A DNA stretch of 64,000 nucleotides from Photobacterium sp. CCB-ST2H9 (GTDB taxonomy: Bacteria > Pseudomonadota > Gammaproteobacteria > Enterobacterales > Vibrionaceae): assembly GCF_023151555.2 (NCBI RefSeq), contig NZ_CP100425.1, positions 1,550,001 to 1,614,000 of the forward strand. The letters are read 5' to 3'. The position numbers were made by a program, and so were the translations under genes. Within the stretch, counting starts at the first letter, position 1; each line of letters begins with the position of its first letter. Below are positions 1-9,218 of this stretch, piece by piece. The notes beneath the pieces were generated by a model. It was given only the letters and a program-made list of their open reading frames with translations. It did no database searches and was not told the origin of the DNA.

Positions 1-125
1 AGTCTCAAAGTCGTTTGAAATGCGTGCAGTGGTATGAAAATCAACATAAACACTGTGCGAAGTCATAATTCTTTCATTCAGAATCTTTAGGATGCCTGTC
101 GTCAAATTCAATACAACGTAATCCA

Positions 126-419
126 ATGATGATGAATCAGAATAATCAGTTGTCTCAGACTCAACAGACTAAGCAAGGCAATCATGGCATGTTGGCTAGT
201 GCTATCGACTATATCTATAACGCGTTCCCTAATCTGAGCTATCGCCCCAGACCGGATGATGTCAAATTGCTGGCTGCGTTTTTACAAAGTCAGCATCCGG
301 ATACCCCTGCTTTTTTAGGGGAATTGATGAGCAGCAGTTACAACGCAATTGAAATTGAAATTAATAAGTTCCACAGCCGGCTGGATAAACAGAATCAACA
401 GTTGCCGGTATTCAGTTAA
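126..419 (+). CDS. Hypothetical small protein (97 aa)
   Basis: I do not recognise this protein. It is a soluble, Gln/Asn-rich small protein with no signal peptide, membrane segment or obvious catalytic motif. The first 20 residues are low complexity; the rest (about 22-90) looks like a compact helical domain with a central Tyr-rich stretch and an acidic/helical C-terminus. Three Met codons in a row make the exact start uncertain, and no clear Shine-Dalgarno sequence precedes them. A strong Rho-independent terminator follows ten bases after the stop codon, which supports a real monocistronic gene. It converges on the ynj operon. Confidence 0.65.
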   Translation: MMMNQNNQLSQTQQTKQGNHGMLASAIDYIYNAFPNLSYRPRPDDVKLLAAFLQSQHPDTPAFLGELMSSSYNAIEIEINKFHSRLDKQNQQLPVFS

Positions 420-428
420 CTGAACCCT

Positions 429-457
429 CAGCTGCTCAATTGAGCAGCTGTTTTTTT
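429..457 (+). terminator. Rho-independent terminator of the 97-aa gene
   Basis: A perfectly self-complementary 22-base sequence (429-450) is followed immediately by seven T residues (451-457) on the plus strand. There is no T-run on the minus strand, so it serves the upstream gene and not the converging ynjF. Confidence 0.85.
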
Positions 458-479
458 AAGGTCAATTTGACGTGTTGTG

Positions 480-1097
480 TCAGTAATCTGTTGTTTTCAG
501 GGTTTGGTAACCGGCCCATATTCTGGTCGCAGTCGTGATCCAGCATAAGGATCCGAATATCCAGGCGATGAGGGCAAAGTGCTCCGGGAACAGACAGAAA
601 AGTACAAAACAGGCAATCGTTTCAGTCCCTTCCGTCAGTCCTCCCAGATAAAACAGTGACTTGTGCTGATATACCGGGTTATCGATCTGCCGTTTCCCTG
701 CCATGATGGCAAAAGCAAGAAAGCTGGAGCCTGTTCCGACAAAGGCAAATATCAGAAATGCACCGGCAACGGCGTTTTGATCCGGCTGAGCCAGCACAAA
801 TCCGAAAGGCACCAGCGAATAAAATAGAAAATCCAGCGTGATATCGAGAAATCCCCCGCAGTCTGTGATGCCTCTTCGGCGGGCGAGTGCACCATCCAGG
901 CCGTCAAATATCCGGTTGAATACAATAAATAACAATGCCAGCAGATAGTGGTTATAGATCAGTGCGGGCAAAGTCAGCAGGCCAATGATGAAACCGGTGA
1001 CGGTCATTTGGTTGGCACTGAAAGGGGATTTTTCCAGAAGCCGTCCAAGGCCATTGACAGGGGCCTTGAGCAACTGAATGGCATAACGGTCAAGCAT
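480..1097 (-). CDS. ynjF: CDP-alcohol phosphatidyltransferase family inner-membrane protein YnjF
   Basis: This is a membrane enzyme of the CDP-alcohol phosphatidyltransferase family, which swaps CMP on a CDP-linked lipid for an alcohol acceptor; the substrate is unknown. The family signature is complete: D65xxDG..AR73, then G81xxxD85xxxD89 (numbering from the chosen start), with hydrophobic segments on both sides. Length (205 aa) and sequence closely match E. coli YnjF. I chose the ATG at 1097 (MLDRYAIQ) because it overlaps the end of ynjD by eight bases, giving translational coupling, and because E. coli YnjF starts the same way. It is the last gene of the leftward ynj operon. Confidence 0.9.
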   Translation of the reverse strand: MLDRYAIQLLKAPVNGLGRLLEKSPFSANQMTVTGFIIGLLTLPALIYNHYLLALLFIVFNRIFDGLDGALARRRGITDCGGFLDITLDFLFYSLVPFGFVLAQPDQNAVAGAFLIFAFVGTGSSFLAFAIMAGKRQIDNPVYQHKSLFYLGGLTEGTETIACFVLFCLFPEHFALIAWIFGSLCWITTATRIWAGYQTLKTTDY

Positions 1098-1743
1098 CGC
1101 TGGTCTCCCCCGGTGGTTCAGGCCACAACAGGAGTTGTCCGCCAGGCGGGACATCGTCCTGATCATGGGTGACCATTAAGGCCGGAATATTCTGCTGTCG
1201 GATCTGGCTGAAAACAAAGTCCCGGAACTGTATCCGAAGGTCTTTGTCGAGCTTGCTGAACGGTTCATCCAGCAAAATTGCATCCGGTTCTGCCAGCAGG
1301 CTGCGCATGAGACTGATCCGAGCACGCTGTCCGCCGGAGATCTGACCGGGACTCTGGCAGGCCAGATCCGTCAGGCCTAATGCTGCCAGTGTTTCGTAAG
1401 CGCGTTTTTTGCGTTCACTTTTCTTCACTGACGATGGTAAACCAAAGGCCAGATTTTGCCAGACGTTCAGATGAGGAAAGAGCAGGTCGTCCTGAAACAG
1501 CAGGCCAATCCGCCTTTTGTCCGGTTCGAGAGTATCAATCGGGTGATCATTCAGACTGATCTGGCCCTGATAGTGACAGTCAGGTGCAGTGTGACCGGCA
1601 ATCACACCCAGCAGCGTCGATTTACCGCAGCCGCTGGGGCCCATGATGGTGAGTATTTCCCCGCGTGCTGCCGAGAAGCTCAGCGATGTCAGTAATCTCT
1701 GGTCCCCGTTATTTATAGTGAGGTTTTTCACGGATAAGCACAT
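1090..1743 (-). CDS. ynjD: ABC transporter ATP-binding protein YnjD
   Basis: This is the cytoplasmic ATPase that powers the YnjBCD importer. It carries Walker A GPSGCGKST (residues 35-43), a Q-loop glutamine near 84, the ABC signature ISGGQ (135-139), Walker B AILLDE (155-160) and the H-loop His193. At 217 aa it is a short ATPase without an accessory C-terminal domain, like ThiQ and E. coli YnjD. Its start lies 35 bases inside the end of ynjC, and its stop overlaps ynjF, so the three genes are tightly coupled. ThiQ was considered, but the ynjA/B/C/F neighbours identify it as YnjD. Confidence 0.9.
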   Translation of the reverse strand: MCLSVKNLTINNGDQRLLTSLSFSAARGEILTIMGPSGCGKSTLLGVIAGHTAPDCHYQGQISLNDHPIDTLEPDKRRIGLLFQDDLLFPHLNVWQNLAFGLPSSVKKSERKKRAYETLAALGLTDLACQSPGQISGGQRARISLMRSLLAEPDAILLDEPFSKLDKDLRIQFRDFVFSQIRQQNIPALMVTHDQDDVPPGGQLLLWPEPPGETSDA

Positions 1744-3403
1744 GTGGCTCGGAATTCCTTGTTGTTTTTTCAGCGGTCATTTTCGTTTGATAATAGCGGC
1801 TTGCCAGCATTGCGATGATAAAGAGCAGGAAAGGTACCAGTCCCTGCAGCAGGCCATATATGGCGCTGACCCGTCTGTCCTGACCACTGGCCAGGGCAAC
1901 GGCTTCTGTGGTCAGCGAACTCACCCGTCCAGCACCCAGGCTGAGGGTTGGCAGGTACTGTGCCAGACTCACGCTGCAGCCGACGGCGATTGCCAGACAC
2001 ATTGCGGGCATTAACATGGGGCGCTTCACTCGCCACCAGGCTTCCAGTGCAGACAGGCCCAGACTGCTGGCTGTCTGGGTATAGCGGCGGTCAAAACTGC
2101 GCCAGGGACCATCCAACGCCAGATAAAGATACGGAAACACAAATAGCACATGGCTCCAGACCACCCAGAGCAGATGATGCTGGCCCGGCATCAGATAGGT
2201 GGTGACCTGAATTCCGAAAAGTAATGAGACCTGTGGCAATACCATTGGCATTGCAATGAGCCAGCCGGGGAGGCCGATCCCCGTTTTTTCCCGGTACTCG
2301 AGACATCCAATCGTCAGAATCAGCGCGATCAGCGTACTGATGGCTGCGATCAGCAGGCTGGTGGCAATCAGCTCTGCCACGAAAGCTGTTTCCTGTTGCC
2401 AGAATTGCAGGCTGAAACGGCTGGGAAGTAAGTCCGGAAAGCGCCACCGCAGGGCAACAGACCAGGTGATTAACACCGGAATGACCATCATCGGCACCAG
2501 TATCAGCGGCCAGTGAAGATGGCGGCCCGGCAGGTGATGCTGACGATGTCCGGCGTACTGCCATTGCTGCCAGCCCCGGCAGATGAGCCATTCAAATACG
2601 CGAAACAGTGCCAGCAGTGCCAGGCCCAGCAATAACAGCAGCAGAGCGCCAACCGCAGCTCTCGGCATCAGGTTGATGTCCGGATCATTGAACCACTGCC
2701 AGACCAGTACGGCGAATGTCGGCGGGCGGGTGGGGCCAAGAATCATGGCCATATCGACGACAGAGATGCCGTATGCCAGCACTGCGAAAATGGGCAGCCG
2801 CATCCTGGGCAGCCACTGCGGCAGGATCACGCTGATCCAGGTTGCCGCGTGGTTATAGCCCAGTCCGCTGCCGACAGCCATTAAGCGACTGACATTGAGT
2901 TGCTGCAGGACGGAAAGACTCATTAACAGCAGAAAGGGGGTCTCTTTAATGGCTAAAGCCAGTGTCAGGCCCAGACCATAAGGATCTTGCAGCAGTGAAA
3001 ACTGGCCCGGATCGCCACCCAGTGATGTGATGAGACGGGCGATCATTCCGGTTGAAGAGAAGGTGAAGGCGAACCCAATCGCGAACGCCACATGCGGGAT
3101 AGCCAGAATGGGTGATAACCAGGACTCAACGGTATGCCATCGGCGGGAGCCCCAGCTTTTTTGCAGGATCAGGAACGTGAAAATTAAAGCCAACAACGTA
3201 CTGAGGACGCCGGTAAACAACGTCAGCCAGACCGATGACTGAATACCCGGCCAGGAAAACGCCTGCCCAAAAGCCTGAAAACCGGGTTCATTCAGCCCTG
3301 CCATCGGCAGCCAGGACAGGGCAGGTAATAAAATTCCCACCAATCCCGGCACCAGGGGCAAACAGCAGATGATCAGCGAAGCAATAAACAACAAATACAA
3401 CAT
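1709..3403 (-). CDS. ynjC: ABC transporter permease YnjC (fused double permease)
   Basis: This is an inner-membrane permease of the binding-protein-dependent type, with two homologous permease halves in one 564-aa chain, as in ThiP and FbpB. Multiple hydrophobic helices run through residues 1-270 and again through 295-555. The middle of each half carries the EAA-type loop expected to contact the ATPase (for example the region around LGLSALEAWWRVKRP in the second half). It sits between the binding protein gene ynjB (56 bases upstream) and ynjD. The substrate of the Ynj importer is not established; the thiamine and iron relatives are only structural analogues. Confidence 0.9.
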   Translation of the reverse strand: MLYLLFIASLIICCLPLVPGLVGILLPALSWLPMAGLNEPGFQAFGQAFSWPGIQSSVWLTLFTGVLSTLLALIFTFLILQKSWGSRRWHTVESWLSPILAIPHVAFAIGFAFTFSSTGMIARLITSLGGDPGQFSLLQDPYGLGLTLALAIKETPFLLLMSLSVLQQLNVSRLMAVGSGLGYNHAATWISVILPQWLPRMRLPIFAVLAYGISVVDMAMILGPTRPPTFAVLVWQWFNDPDINLMPRAAVGALLLLLLGLALLALFRVFEWLICRGWQQWQYAGHRQHHLPGRHLHWPLILVPMMVIPVLITWSVALRWRFPDLLPSRFSLQFWQQETAFVAELIATSLLIAAISTLIALILTIGCLEYREKTGIGLPGWLIAMPMVLPQVSLLFGIQVTTYLMPGQHHLLWVVWSHVLFVFPYLYLALDGPWRSFDRRYTQTASSLGLSALEAWWRVKRPMLMPAMCLAIAVGCSVSLAQYLPTLSLGAGRVSSLTTEAVALASGQDRRVSAIYGLLQGLVPFLLFIIAMLASRYYQTKMTAEKTTRNSEPHVLIREKPHYK

Positions 3404-3459
3404 ATTGCGACGTCACTTATTCAAAAACACGATGATGTACAGTCAGGTTCTGGCCACAA

Positions 3460-4650
3460 TTAGTGTCCATAGCGCTGCTGCCATGCAGCCTCCAGCGCGG
3501 TTTGCCAGCTTGGATGAGGCTCGGCAATGGCCTGATAAAGCTGGAAGCCCTGAGTTTCTTCTTCAGAACCCAAGGCTTCCGGGGTCAGAATGGCCGGGTC
3601 ACCCCAAATTTGAATATTGGACTTGCGGGCCTGTGCTTCCGGGCTCATCAGAAAATTAATCACGACACGGGCGGCTTCTTTGGCACTCGCATTCCATGGA
3701 ATCGCCAGAAAGTGAATGTTCGACAATGCGCCCTGTTCAAAAGCAAAAGCTTTGGCAGTGGCCGGTAAATCCCCCCGTTCGATAGCCGCTTTTGCTTCGT
3801 TCGGATTGAAAGTGATCGCGACCAGAAGCTGCCGGTCATCCAGCAGCTGCATCATTTCAGTAGCACTGCCCGGGAAACGTTTCCCCTGTTGCCAGGCAAC
3901 CGGATGCAGCTGGTCCAGATATCGCCACAGCGGCGCCGTGATTTGATCAAATTTTGCCTTCTCTTTTTCCGGATCGATCGGTTCATAAAGGGCAGGGGCA
4001 GCATTGGTCAGCTCAATGAGTGCCGCTTTCAGGAAACTGGTGCCATGAAATGCTGGTGGCTGCGGGTAAGTGACTTTCCCCGGGAATGCTTTTGCGAGAC
4101 TTAGTAGTTCTGCAAAGCTTGCGGGCGGATTGCTCAGGGTCTGACTGTCATGAATGAACACCAGCTGACCGACTCCCCAGGGCGCTTCCAGGCCATCAGT
4201 GCTTTCCGTAAAATCTTCATAAACAGGCAAGCGTTTATCGACCAGCTTCCAGTTCGGAAGCTGAGCCACAAACGGACCATCCAGAAGTTCGTTGGTTTTC
4301 ATCGTGCGGAAGTTTTCGCCATTGATCCAAACCATATCGACACTACCGCCTGTATTTTTTCCGGCAGTTTTTTCCGCAAGTAAGCGTTGGGATGTCTCGG
4401 CAATGTCGGCGACTTTGACGTGATTCAGCGTAATGTCGTAGCGGCTTTTAACCTCACGGGCAACCCAGCGCAGGTAACTGTTGATAGGCTGGCTCCCGCC
4501 CCAGGCATTGAAAAATACGGTTTGTCCGCGTGCACGCTGCTGAATGTCTTTCCAGCTCATGTCACTCATTGCAGGTTGATTCTGAGCTTCGCTTGCCATC
4601 AGCGGGGACGCTGCCAACGTCAGGCAAAGCGCCATCCATGTTAATTTCAT
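3460..4650 (-). CDS. ynjB: ABC transporter periplasmic substrate-binding protein YnjB
   Basis: This is the periplasmic solute-binding protein of the Ynj importer. The chosen ATG at 4650 is preceded by AAGGAAA at proper spacing and gives a 396-aa protein with a clear signal peptide ([19 protein letters not shown], cleavage about residue 19-20). An upstream ATG in the same frame would add 27 basic residues and lacks this ribosome site. The mature part has features of the large type-2 periplasmic binding fold, including the early NAWGGS segment typical of YnjB/ThiB-like proteins. It lies 13 bases downstream of the VTT-oxidoreductase gene, so all are probably co-transcribed. Confidence 0.9.
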   Translation of the reverse strand: MKLTWMALCLTLAASPLMASEAQNQPAMSDMSWKDIQQRARGQTVFFNAWGGSQPINSYLRWVAREVKSRYDITLNHVKVADIAETSQRLLAEKTAGKNTGGSVDMVWINGENFRTMKTNELLDGPFVAQLPNWKLVDKRLPVYEDFTESTDGLEAPWGVGQLVFIHDSQTLSNPPASFAELLSLAKAFPGKVTYPQPPAFHGTSFLKAALIELTNAAPALYEPIDPEKEKAKFDQITAPLWRYLDQLHPVAWQQGKRFPGSATEMMQLLDDRQLLVAITFNPNEAKAAIERGDLPATAKAFAFEQGALSNIHFLAIPWNASAKEAARVVINFLMSPEAQARKSNIQIWGDPAILTPEALGSEEETQGFQLYQAIAEPHPSWQTALEAAWQQRYGH

Positions 4651-4663
4651 GATGATTATTTCC

Positions 4664-6883
4664 TTATTTTTCCTGCAAGTTCGTCGGATGATCAGCAATG
4701 TCTGTTTTTTTCTTATCATGGGCAGAGCCACCTCGCTGCCAGCGATGATACTTCTCCAGCCATGCCAAGATGCGTTCTGGTTTGTTCGCCTGTTTCCATA
4801 CCCCGGCTGTATATTTGTTCGCTTCGCTCATCGTCGGATAAGGGTGGACGGTCCCCAGAATTTTGTTCAGACCCAGGCCATACTTCATCGCCAGCGTAAA
4901 CTCTGCAAGCAGCTCACCGGCCTGGTTCCCGACGATGGTCGCGCCGAGAATGGTATCTTTCCCTTTCGGGGTCAATACCTTAATAAAACCATAGTCTTCT
5001 CCGTCGGCAATTGCGCGATCTAAATCATCAATCCCGTAGCAGGTCACTTCGACTTCTGTGCCCTGATTGGCTGCTTCTTTCTCATTGAGCCCTACGCGCG
5101 CAACTTCGGGGGAGGTATAGGTGACGGCGGGCATCACGCGATAATCAGCCTTGAATTTTTTCAGCTTGCCAAAAAGGCCATTGACAGCCGCATACCATGC
5201 CTGATGGCCAGCGGCATGGGTCAGCTGAAATGGACCGGCGACATCACCCACAGCATAAATATTGGGATATTGCGTCTGCAGATACTCATTGACTGTGACG
5301 GTTCCGCGTTCGTTAACGCCGATACCCAGTGTTTCCAGCCCAAATCCACTGACATTCGCGACCCGGCCTAAGGCGAGAATCACGGTGTCAAACGTGATTT
5401 CATGACGTTCATCCAGGGGGCCTTCCAGGATGACAAACTGTGTCGTTTCTCCCTGAGCCGTTTTTCTGGTCCCAAATTTGGTGGCTTTTTGTTTCAGTCT
5501 GATCTCGACGCCATCCTTGATCAGGCTTTGATGTACCAGAGCCGCGGCATCAGCATCTTCACGAATCAGCAATTGATCGGCCATTTCAACCAGTGTGACC
5601 TGACTGCCCAGTCGCTGAAAACTCTGTGCCAGTTCACACCCAATCGGGCCGCCCCCCAGGACCAGAAGCTGTTTGGGTTGTTCCCTGATTGACCAGAGGG
5701 TATCTGACGTCAGATAGTTAATGTGTTCAATACCTTCAATTTGCGGAACAACAGGGCGGGCTCCGGTGGCGATGACAATGTTTCGGGTGGTTATGCGTTC
5801 GCCGTTTACTTCCACTTCCCACGGCGACAAAATTTGTGCTTCTCCCTGAATGCAGTTCACGCCGAGCTTGCTGTAGCGTTCTTCAGAATCGTGCGGTTCG
5901 ATGTGTCGGATAACTTGATGTACACGTTGCATCACCGCAGTGAAATCGATCTGAGGTGTGTTTGTCTGAATGCCAAACTCGGGTGCCCGGGTAATGGTGT
6001 GCATGGTGTGAGCCGCGCGGATCAGGGCTTTTGAGGGGACACAGCCGGTATTCAGGCAGTCGCCGCCCATCCGGTGTTTTTCAATGAGTGTAACTTTTGC
6101 TTTCACGGCTGCAGCGATATAGGCGCTGACCAGACCGCCGGCGCCAGCACCGATCACCACCATATTCTGGTCGAATTGCGTCGGACGTTGCCAGTGCTGA
6201 TAGATGCGGTGTTGCTGAATGACACCCATGATACCTTTCGCAATGAATGGAAAAATCCCCAACAGCACCAGAGAGATCAGGACCGGCAGTGAAATCAGGC
6301 CGGACAAAGATTCAATTTCTCCTAACTGGGTACCCGCGTTGAGGTAAACCATGGTTCCGGGCAGCATCCCCAACTGGCTGACCCAATAGAAAGTACGGCC
6401 ACGCATCGGAGTCAGGCCCATCAGCAGGTTGACCAGAAAGAACGGAAAGACGGGAATTAAACGCAATGTAAAGAGATAAAAGGGACCATCTTTTTCAACA
6501 CCCCGGTTCACAGCAGACAGGCGTCGTCCAAACTTGTGTTGTACCCAGTCATGCAGCAGGAAGCGGCTCGCCAGAAATGCGAGTGTCGCACCCAGCGAGC
6601 TGGCAAATGAAACGACCAGCAAACTCCACCAGAAACCAAACAGCGCCGCACCCAGTAAAGTCATGACCGCAGCGCCCGGGAAGGAAAGGGCAGCCAGTAC
6701 AACATAAACTGCGAAAAATAGCGTACTCGACAGTAAGGGGTGCTCAATAATGCTTGCCTGCAGGGAATGCTGGTAGGCTTTTGCTTGTTCAAGCGTGAAA
6801 TAGTTGCCCAGATCGAAAGCGAACCAGGCGATAAAGGCGGCGGCAATGAAAGCCAGTAACAAAGGTTTTTTGAATCGGTTCAT
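4664..6883 (-). CDS. VTT (SNARE-associated/DedA-like) membrane domain fused to FAD-dependent disulfide oxidoreductase
   Basis: This is a 739-aa two-part protein. Residues 1-220 are a TVP38/DedA-type VTT membrane domain: hydrophobic helices, a central conserved loop ([12 protein letters not shown]) and the [10 protein letters not shown] motif. Residues 240-715 are a pyridine nucleotide-disulfide oxidoreductase resembling mercuric reductase and dihydrolipoamide dehydrogenase: FAD motif GAGAGG (245-250), redox pair C276/C281 in [13 protein letters not shown], an NAD(P) motif GGGPIG near 400, a second FAD motif ending in AVGDVAG near 560, and a C-terminal HPYPTMSE that corresponds to the catalytic His-Glu pair. 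Its start overlaps ynjA by four bases. The natural substrate is unknown; metal or thiol reduction at the membrane is an inference. Confidence 0.88.
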   Translation of the reverse strand: MNRFKKPLLLAFIAAAFIAWFAFDLGNYFTLEQAKAYQHSLQASIIEHPLLSSTLFFAVYVVLAALSFPGAAVMTLLGAALFGFWWSLLVVSFASSLGATLAFLASRFLLHDWVQHKFGRRLSAVNRGVEKDGPFYLFTLRLIPVFPFFLVNLLMGLTPMRGRTFYWVSQLGMLPGTMVYLNAGTQLGEIESLSGLISLPVLISLVLLGIFPFIAKGIMGVIQQHRIYQHWQRPTQFDQNMVVIGAGAGGLVSAYIAAAVKAKVTLIEKHRMGGDCLNTGCVPSKALIRAAHTMHTITRAPEFGIQTNTPQIDFTAVMQRVHQVIRHIEPHDSEERYSKLGVNCIQGEAQILSPWEVEVNGERITTRNIVIATGARPVVPQIEGIEHINYLTSDTLWSIREQPKQLLVLGGGPIGCELAQSFQRLGSQVTLVEMADQLLIREDADAAALVHQSLIKDGVEIRLKQKATKFGTRKTAQGETTQFVILEGPLDERHEITFDTVILALGRVANVSGFGLETLGIGVNERGTVTVNEYLQTQYPNIYAVGDVAGPFQLTHAAGHQAWYAAVNGLFGKLKKFKADYRVMPAVTYTSPEVARVGLNEKEAANQGTEVEVTCYGIDDLDRAIADGEDYGFIKVLTPKGKDTILGATIVGNQAGELLAEFTLAMKYGLGLNKILGTVHPYPTMSEANKYTAGVWKQANKPERILAWLEKYHRWQRGGSAHDKKKTDIADHPTNLQEK

Positions 6884-7491
6884 CGGTGCTTATCTGCTTG
6901 GTGAGTGGGCTGATCGTGTTTGGTGTCGTTTTGTTTCGGTGCCGGTTGCTGACTTAGAGGAATCGAGCAGAATGCCTGCGAAGGGACATCCAAAGCGGTA
7001 TTAAACTTTGCAGACAGGTTTTGGAAACTGACTAACGCTGTCAGCTCGACCAGAGCATCTTCGTCATACCACTGTTTCAGATCATCAATCATCTGCTGAG
7101 TTACACGATTACCGGTGACTGTCATTGCTTCGGTATAGGCCAGTACTGCTTTTTCCTGAGTATCAAACAGCGGACTTTCCTGCCATTGAGTCAGGGCTTG
7201 TATTTTTTCGACTGATTGGCAGCGTTGCGCCAGTCTCATGCCATTGGCATCGACACAAAACGCGCAGTCGTTGAGCTGAGAAACACGGACGCAGACAAGG
7301 GATCGCATCACATCAGACAACGGTGATCGTTTTCTGTCTAAGTAACCAAAGAAACTGGCCACGAGGTAAAACAAGACGGGTCGGCGTCCCCAAAGTAAAG
7401 CCGGATTCAGCGGCTGTCCGAAATGGCGTTTTTGCAGCCAGAGCAGGGGACGGATTAAAATGGAGTAGCGTTTTTTTGCCGGTACACGCAC
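6880..7491 (-). CDS. ynjA: Carboxymuconolactone decarboxylase/AhpD-family protein YnjA
   Basis: This is an AhpD-like cytoplasmic protein (203 aa) and the first gene of the ynj operon. The AhpD motif appears as C76-A-F-C79, with Asn83 where AhpD proteins usually have His, so peroxidase-type activity is not assured. An AhpD-type helical core spans about residues 55-165, and a charged, Gln/His-rich tail follows. It starts with GTG at 7491; GGAG lies eight bases upstream, which supports this unusual start. The four-base overlap with the oxidoreductase gene suggests the AhpD-like CxxC protein and the flavin disulfide oxidoreductase could work as a thiol redox pair. That pairing is an inference. 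Confidence 0.85.
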   Translation of the reverse strand: MRVPAKKRYSILIRPLLWLQKRHFGQPLNPALLWGRRPVLFYLVASFFGYLDRKRSPLSDVMRSLVCVRVSQLNDCAFCVDANGMRLAQRCQSVEKIQALTQWQESPLFDTQEKAVLAYTEAMTVTGNRVTQQMIDDLKQWYDEDALVELTALVSFQNLSAKFNTALDVPSQAFCSIPLSQQPAPKQNDTKHDQPTHQADKHR

Positions 7492-7581
7492 TGGAAGTTC
7501 TCCGGAGAAAGCGGTTTATCATACCGACCGTTCAGATCCGGACAAATTTCAGAAATGGGGGGATTGATTTAGCTTTTGTGA

Positions 7582-7974
7582 TCAGTTGATTGAAAGTTGT
7601 ACAGTACGCGCAACCGGCTGATTGGTGAGTGAGCTGCGAGTATTGGTATCCAGCACCAGATATGTACTGGCGATGAGCTGCAACAGGGCAAGCAGGATGG
7701 TTTTGCCAATGTGATAGTTTCGATACCAGTATTTACGGGCTTTGATTTTCAGGATCAGGCCCCAGCTAATCAGCAGAATGTTGATTACAGAGGCAACCAG
7801 GCAAGAGGGAAGCAGGTTACTTTCCGTGCCGGTTGGTGTGTGCGCAAAGATGAGCAGAACGGCAGAAGGAAGCAAACTGATAAAGACCAGGTAGCGCATC
7901 AGTTTTGGCCATTTGTGGAATTTATCTTTGAAAATTGTGTCAGTCTGGCCCGGAAACGGCGTAGATGAGCGCAT
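7582..7974 (-). CDS. Hypothetical inner-membrane protein (130 aa)
   Basis: The protein is unrecognised. The ATG at 7974 sits just downstream of a near-perfect AAAGGAGG ribosome site, which decides against the ATG 30 bases upstream. Three hydrophobic segments are visible, at roughly residues 27-45, 55-75 and 90-108. A basic stretch (KIKARKYWYR) separates the last two and probably faces the cytoplasm. There is no catalytic motif. It lies 90 bases upstream of ynjA on the same strand, so it may share the promoter of the ynj operon. Confidence 0.6.
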   Translation of the reverse strand: MRSSTPFPGQTDTIFKDKFHKWPKLMRYLVFISLLPSAVLLIFAHTPTGTESNLLPSCLVASVINILLISWGLILKIKARKYWYRNYHIGKTILLALLQLIASTYLVLDTNTRSSLTNQPVARTVQLSIN

Positions 7975-8116
7975 ATGACCTCCTTTCTGATGCAAAACAT
8001 ACATTCTAAAGGCGGCGAAGCTGAAGAAAAGTTAACTGATGGAATTGTTATTAATGTTTGTGAGGTTTGTCTGTTTTTTACACAGCCCTGACAGGGTGCC
8101 AGGGCTAAAGCAGGTT

Positions 8117-8147
8117 ATTTAAAGCCAGTGCAAATCGCTGCACTGGC
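8117..8147 (-). terminator. Probable terminator of tfoY
   Basis: A nine-base-pair stem with a six-base loop (8124-8147) lies directly downstream of the tfoY stop and is followed on the minus strand by a T/A-rich tail. A second hairpin with a seven-base-pair stem (8084-8106) lies further on. The U-tract is short, so termination efficiency is uncertain. Confidence 0.55.
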
Positions 8148-8163
8148 AAAATAATCTGAATAC

Positions 8164-8775
8164 TTAGTGATGAGCGCCAGAATTGACTTCTAGTTTGGAC
8201 AGGAGCTCATTTCGACGTTGTGGGGTAATCACAGACCAGTGTTTTCCACTGACTGCGCCTTCTAACGCCCAAAGCAAATCCAGACTCAATGACTCGTGAT
8301 GAGATTCCTGCAGCGCCTGAAAAGCACCGATAGCACCAACTTCAAACAGCTGATCTACAGAGTTGATGCCTGCTTTCTTGAGCATACGCTCATTGGCAAG
8401 GCGAAGATTTGGCAGATCTTTAATGCGGTTAGGGCTAGCCTGCATTTTTTTCTCTTTGTCAGCCTGTGCTGCATTAAGAGAAACTTCAGCGTGCTCCAGA
8501 ATGACTTCTGGGGTTTCCCACCAGTTTTCCGGAATGGCATAGTGTTTTGTGACGACAGGAAAACCGCGTTTTTGATAAACGTACGGTTTGAGGCCAGCTT
8601 GTTTAAAGGTTTCTTCATTTTTCGCGTTAGCGCGCAGATGCAGCTTGTCGCTAACAACCAGAGCAAACATCGTTTCACCTGCGAAAATGCCAAAACCGCC
8701 AAACATTGAGCGAGATTTAATCTGGCCAAATTTCTCAAATAAACGAATTGAATCTTTCAGTAGTGGTTTGTCCAT
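8164..8775 (-). CDS. tfoY: TfoX/Sxy-family regulator TfoY
   Basis: This is a 203-aa two-domain TfoX/Sxy-family regulator. The N-terminal domain (about 1-100) carries the family hallmark RSMFGGFGIF near residue 22-31. The C-terminal helical domain (about 120-195) carries the LPNLRLANERMLKKAGI block. The protein alone could be called TfoX or TfoY. I call it TfoY because a cyclic-di-GMP-I riboswitch lies in its leader, as is known for V. cholerae tfoY and not for tfoX. In vibrios TfoY activates type VI secretion and motility when c-di-GMP is low. The ATG at 8775 (MDKPLLK) matches the family start; an ATG 30 bases upstream is less likely. Confidence 0.88.
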   Translation of the reverse strand: MDKPLLKDSIRLFEKFGQIKSRSMFGGFGIFAGETMFALVVSDKLHLRANAKNEETFKQAGLKPYVYQKRGFPVVTKHYAIPENWWETPEVILEHAEVSLNAAQADKEKKMQASPNRIKDLPNLRLANERMLKKAGINSVDQLFEVGAIGAFQALQESHHESLSLDLLWALEGAVSGKHWSVITPQRRNELLSKLEVNSGAHH

Positions 8776-8859
8776 GCTTCTTTTCTCGGTTAGAAATTTC
8801 AACAAAAGAAGTCACCAAACAACGGAGCGAGGATTCAATTGTGCATAAGATTATGAGTC

Positions 8860-8881
8860 TTTTGTCATAAGAATGACAAAA
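8860..8881 (-). promoter_or_regulatory. Perfect hairpin between riboswitch and tfoY
   Basis: A perfect nine-base-pair inverted repeat with a four-base loop lies about 25 bases downstream of the riboswitch aptamer and about 85 bases before the tfoY start codon. No T-run follows on the minus strand, so it is not a classical terminator. It could be part of the riboswitch expression platform or an RNA-processing or stability element. The role is inferred. Confidence 0.45.
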
Positions 8882-8904
8882 GTGTCCCATAAACTTCACT
8901 TCAT

Positions 8905-9012
8905 CCATCGGCAACCCCGCTACCATGAGTAATAACTTTATCACTAAGTCATTGCTTTTAGGCCGGAAGCTTTGCGTCCCATCCTTTCAGATGGTTTGCC
9001 TTGTTCGTGACT
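8905..9012 (-). ncRNA. Cyclic-di-GMP-I (GEMM) riboswitch upstream of tfoY
   Basis: Read on the minus strand, the leader contains the GEMM-I signature in order: a TCACG stem start, GGCAAACC, a P2 stem closed by a GAAA-type loop, the GGGACGCAAAGC core, TTCCGGCC, an AT-rich variable P3 extension, and the closing GGTAGCGGGGTTGCCGATGG. This order and wording match the c-di-GMP-I class. The P3 extension is longer than in the well-known V. cholerae Vc2 RNA. About 130 bases separate the aptamer from the tfoY start. The ligand assignment rests on established knowledge of the class. Confidence 0.93.
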
Positions 9013-9160
9013 GTTTAATCATATATCAATAAGACAAATTTGATATCGATCGCACAAAAAATTGTGATACTCTTCGCAATAAAAATCGTATAAATTTTAC
9101 AGAAACTAACTGATTATCCCATCAATTCCTCTGTAGCGTAGTAATATTCCATATAAACAT

Positions 9161-9186
9161 AGCCGATATGGGTGTTTATATCGGCT
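9161..9186 (-). terminator. Hairpin downstream of purR, possible terminator
   Basis: Nine-base-pair arms (9161-9169 and 9178-9186) with an eight-base loop lie 33 bases past the purR stop codon. The following minus-strand bases are A/T-rich but lack a continuous T-run, so the call is tentative. The rest of the 8776-9218 gap holds the tfoY leader and its presumed promoter. Confidence 0.45.
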
Positions 9187-9218
9187 GTTTATCAATATAT
9201 GTAGGTTAATATCGTTTT

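Noticed and set aside
1090..4650. Thiamine transporter ThiBPQ
   Set aside because: ThiP/ThiQ-like architecture is only family-level; the flanking ynjA and ynjF match the ynj operon, and no TPP riboswitch precedes it.
8164..8775. Naming the regulator TfoX (competence activator)
   Set aside because: The protein could fit either name, but the c-di-GMP-I riboswitch leader is the known hallmark of tfoY.
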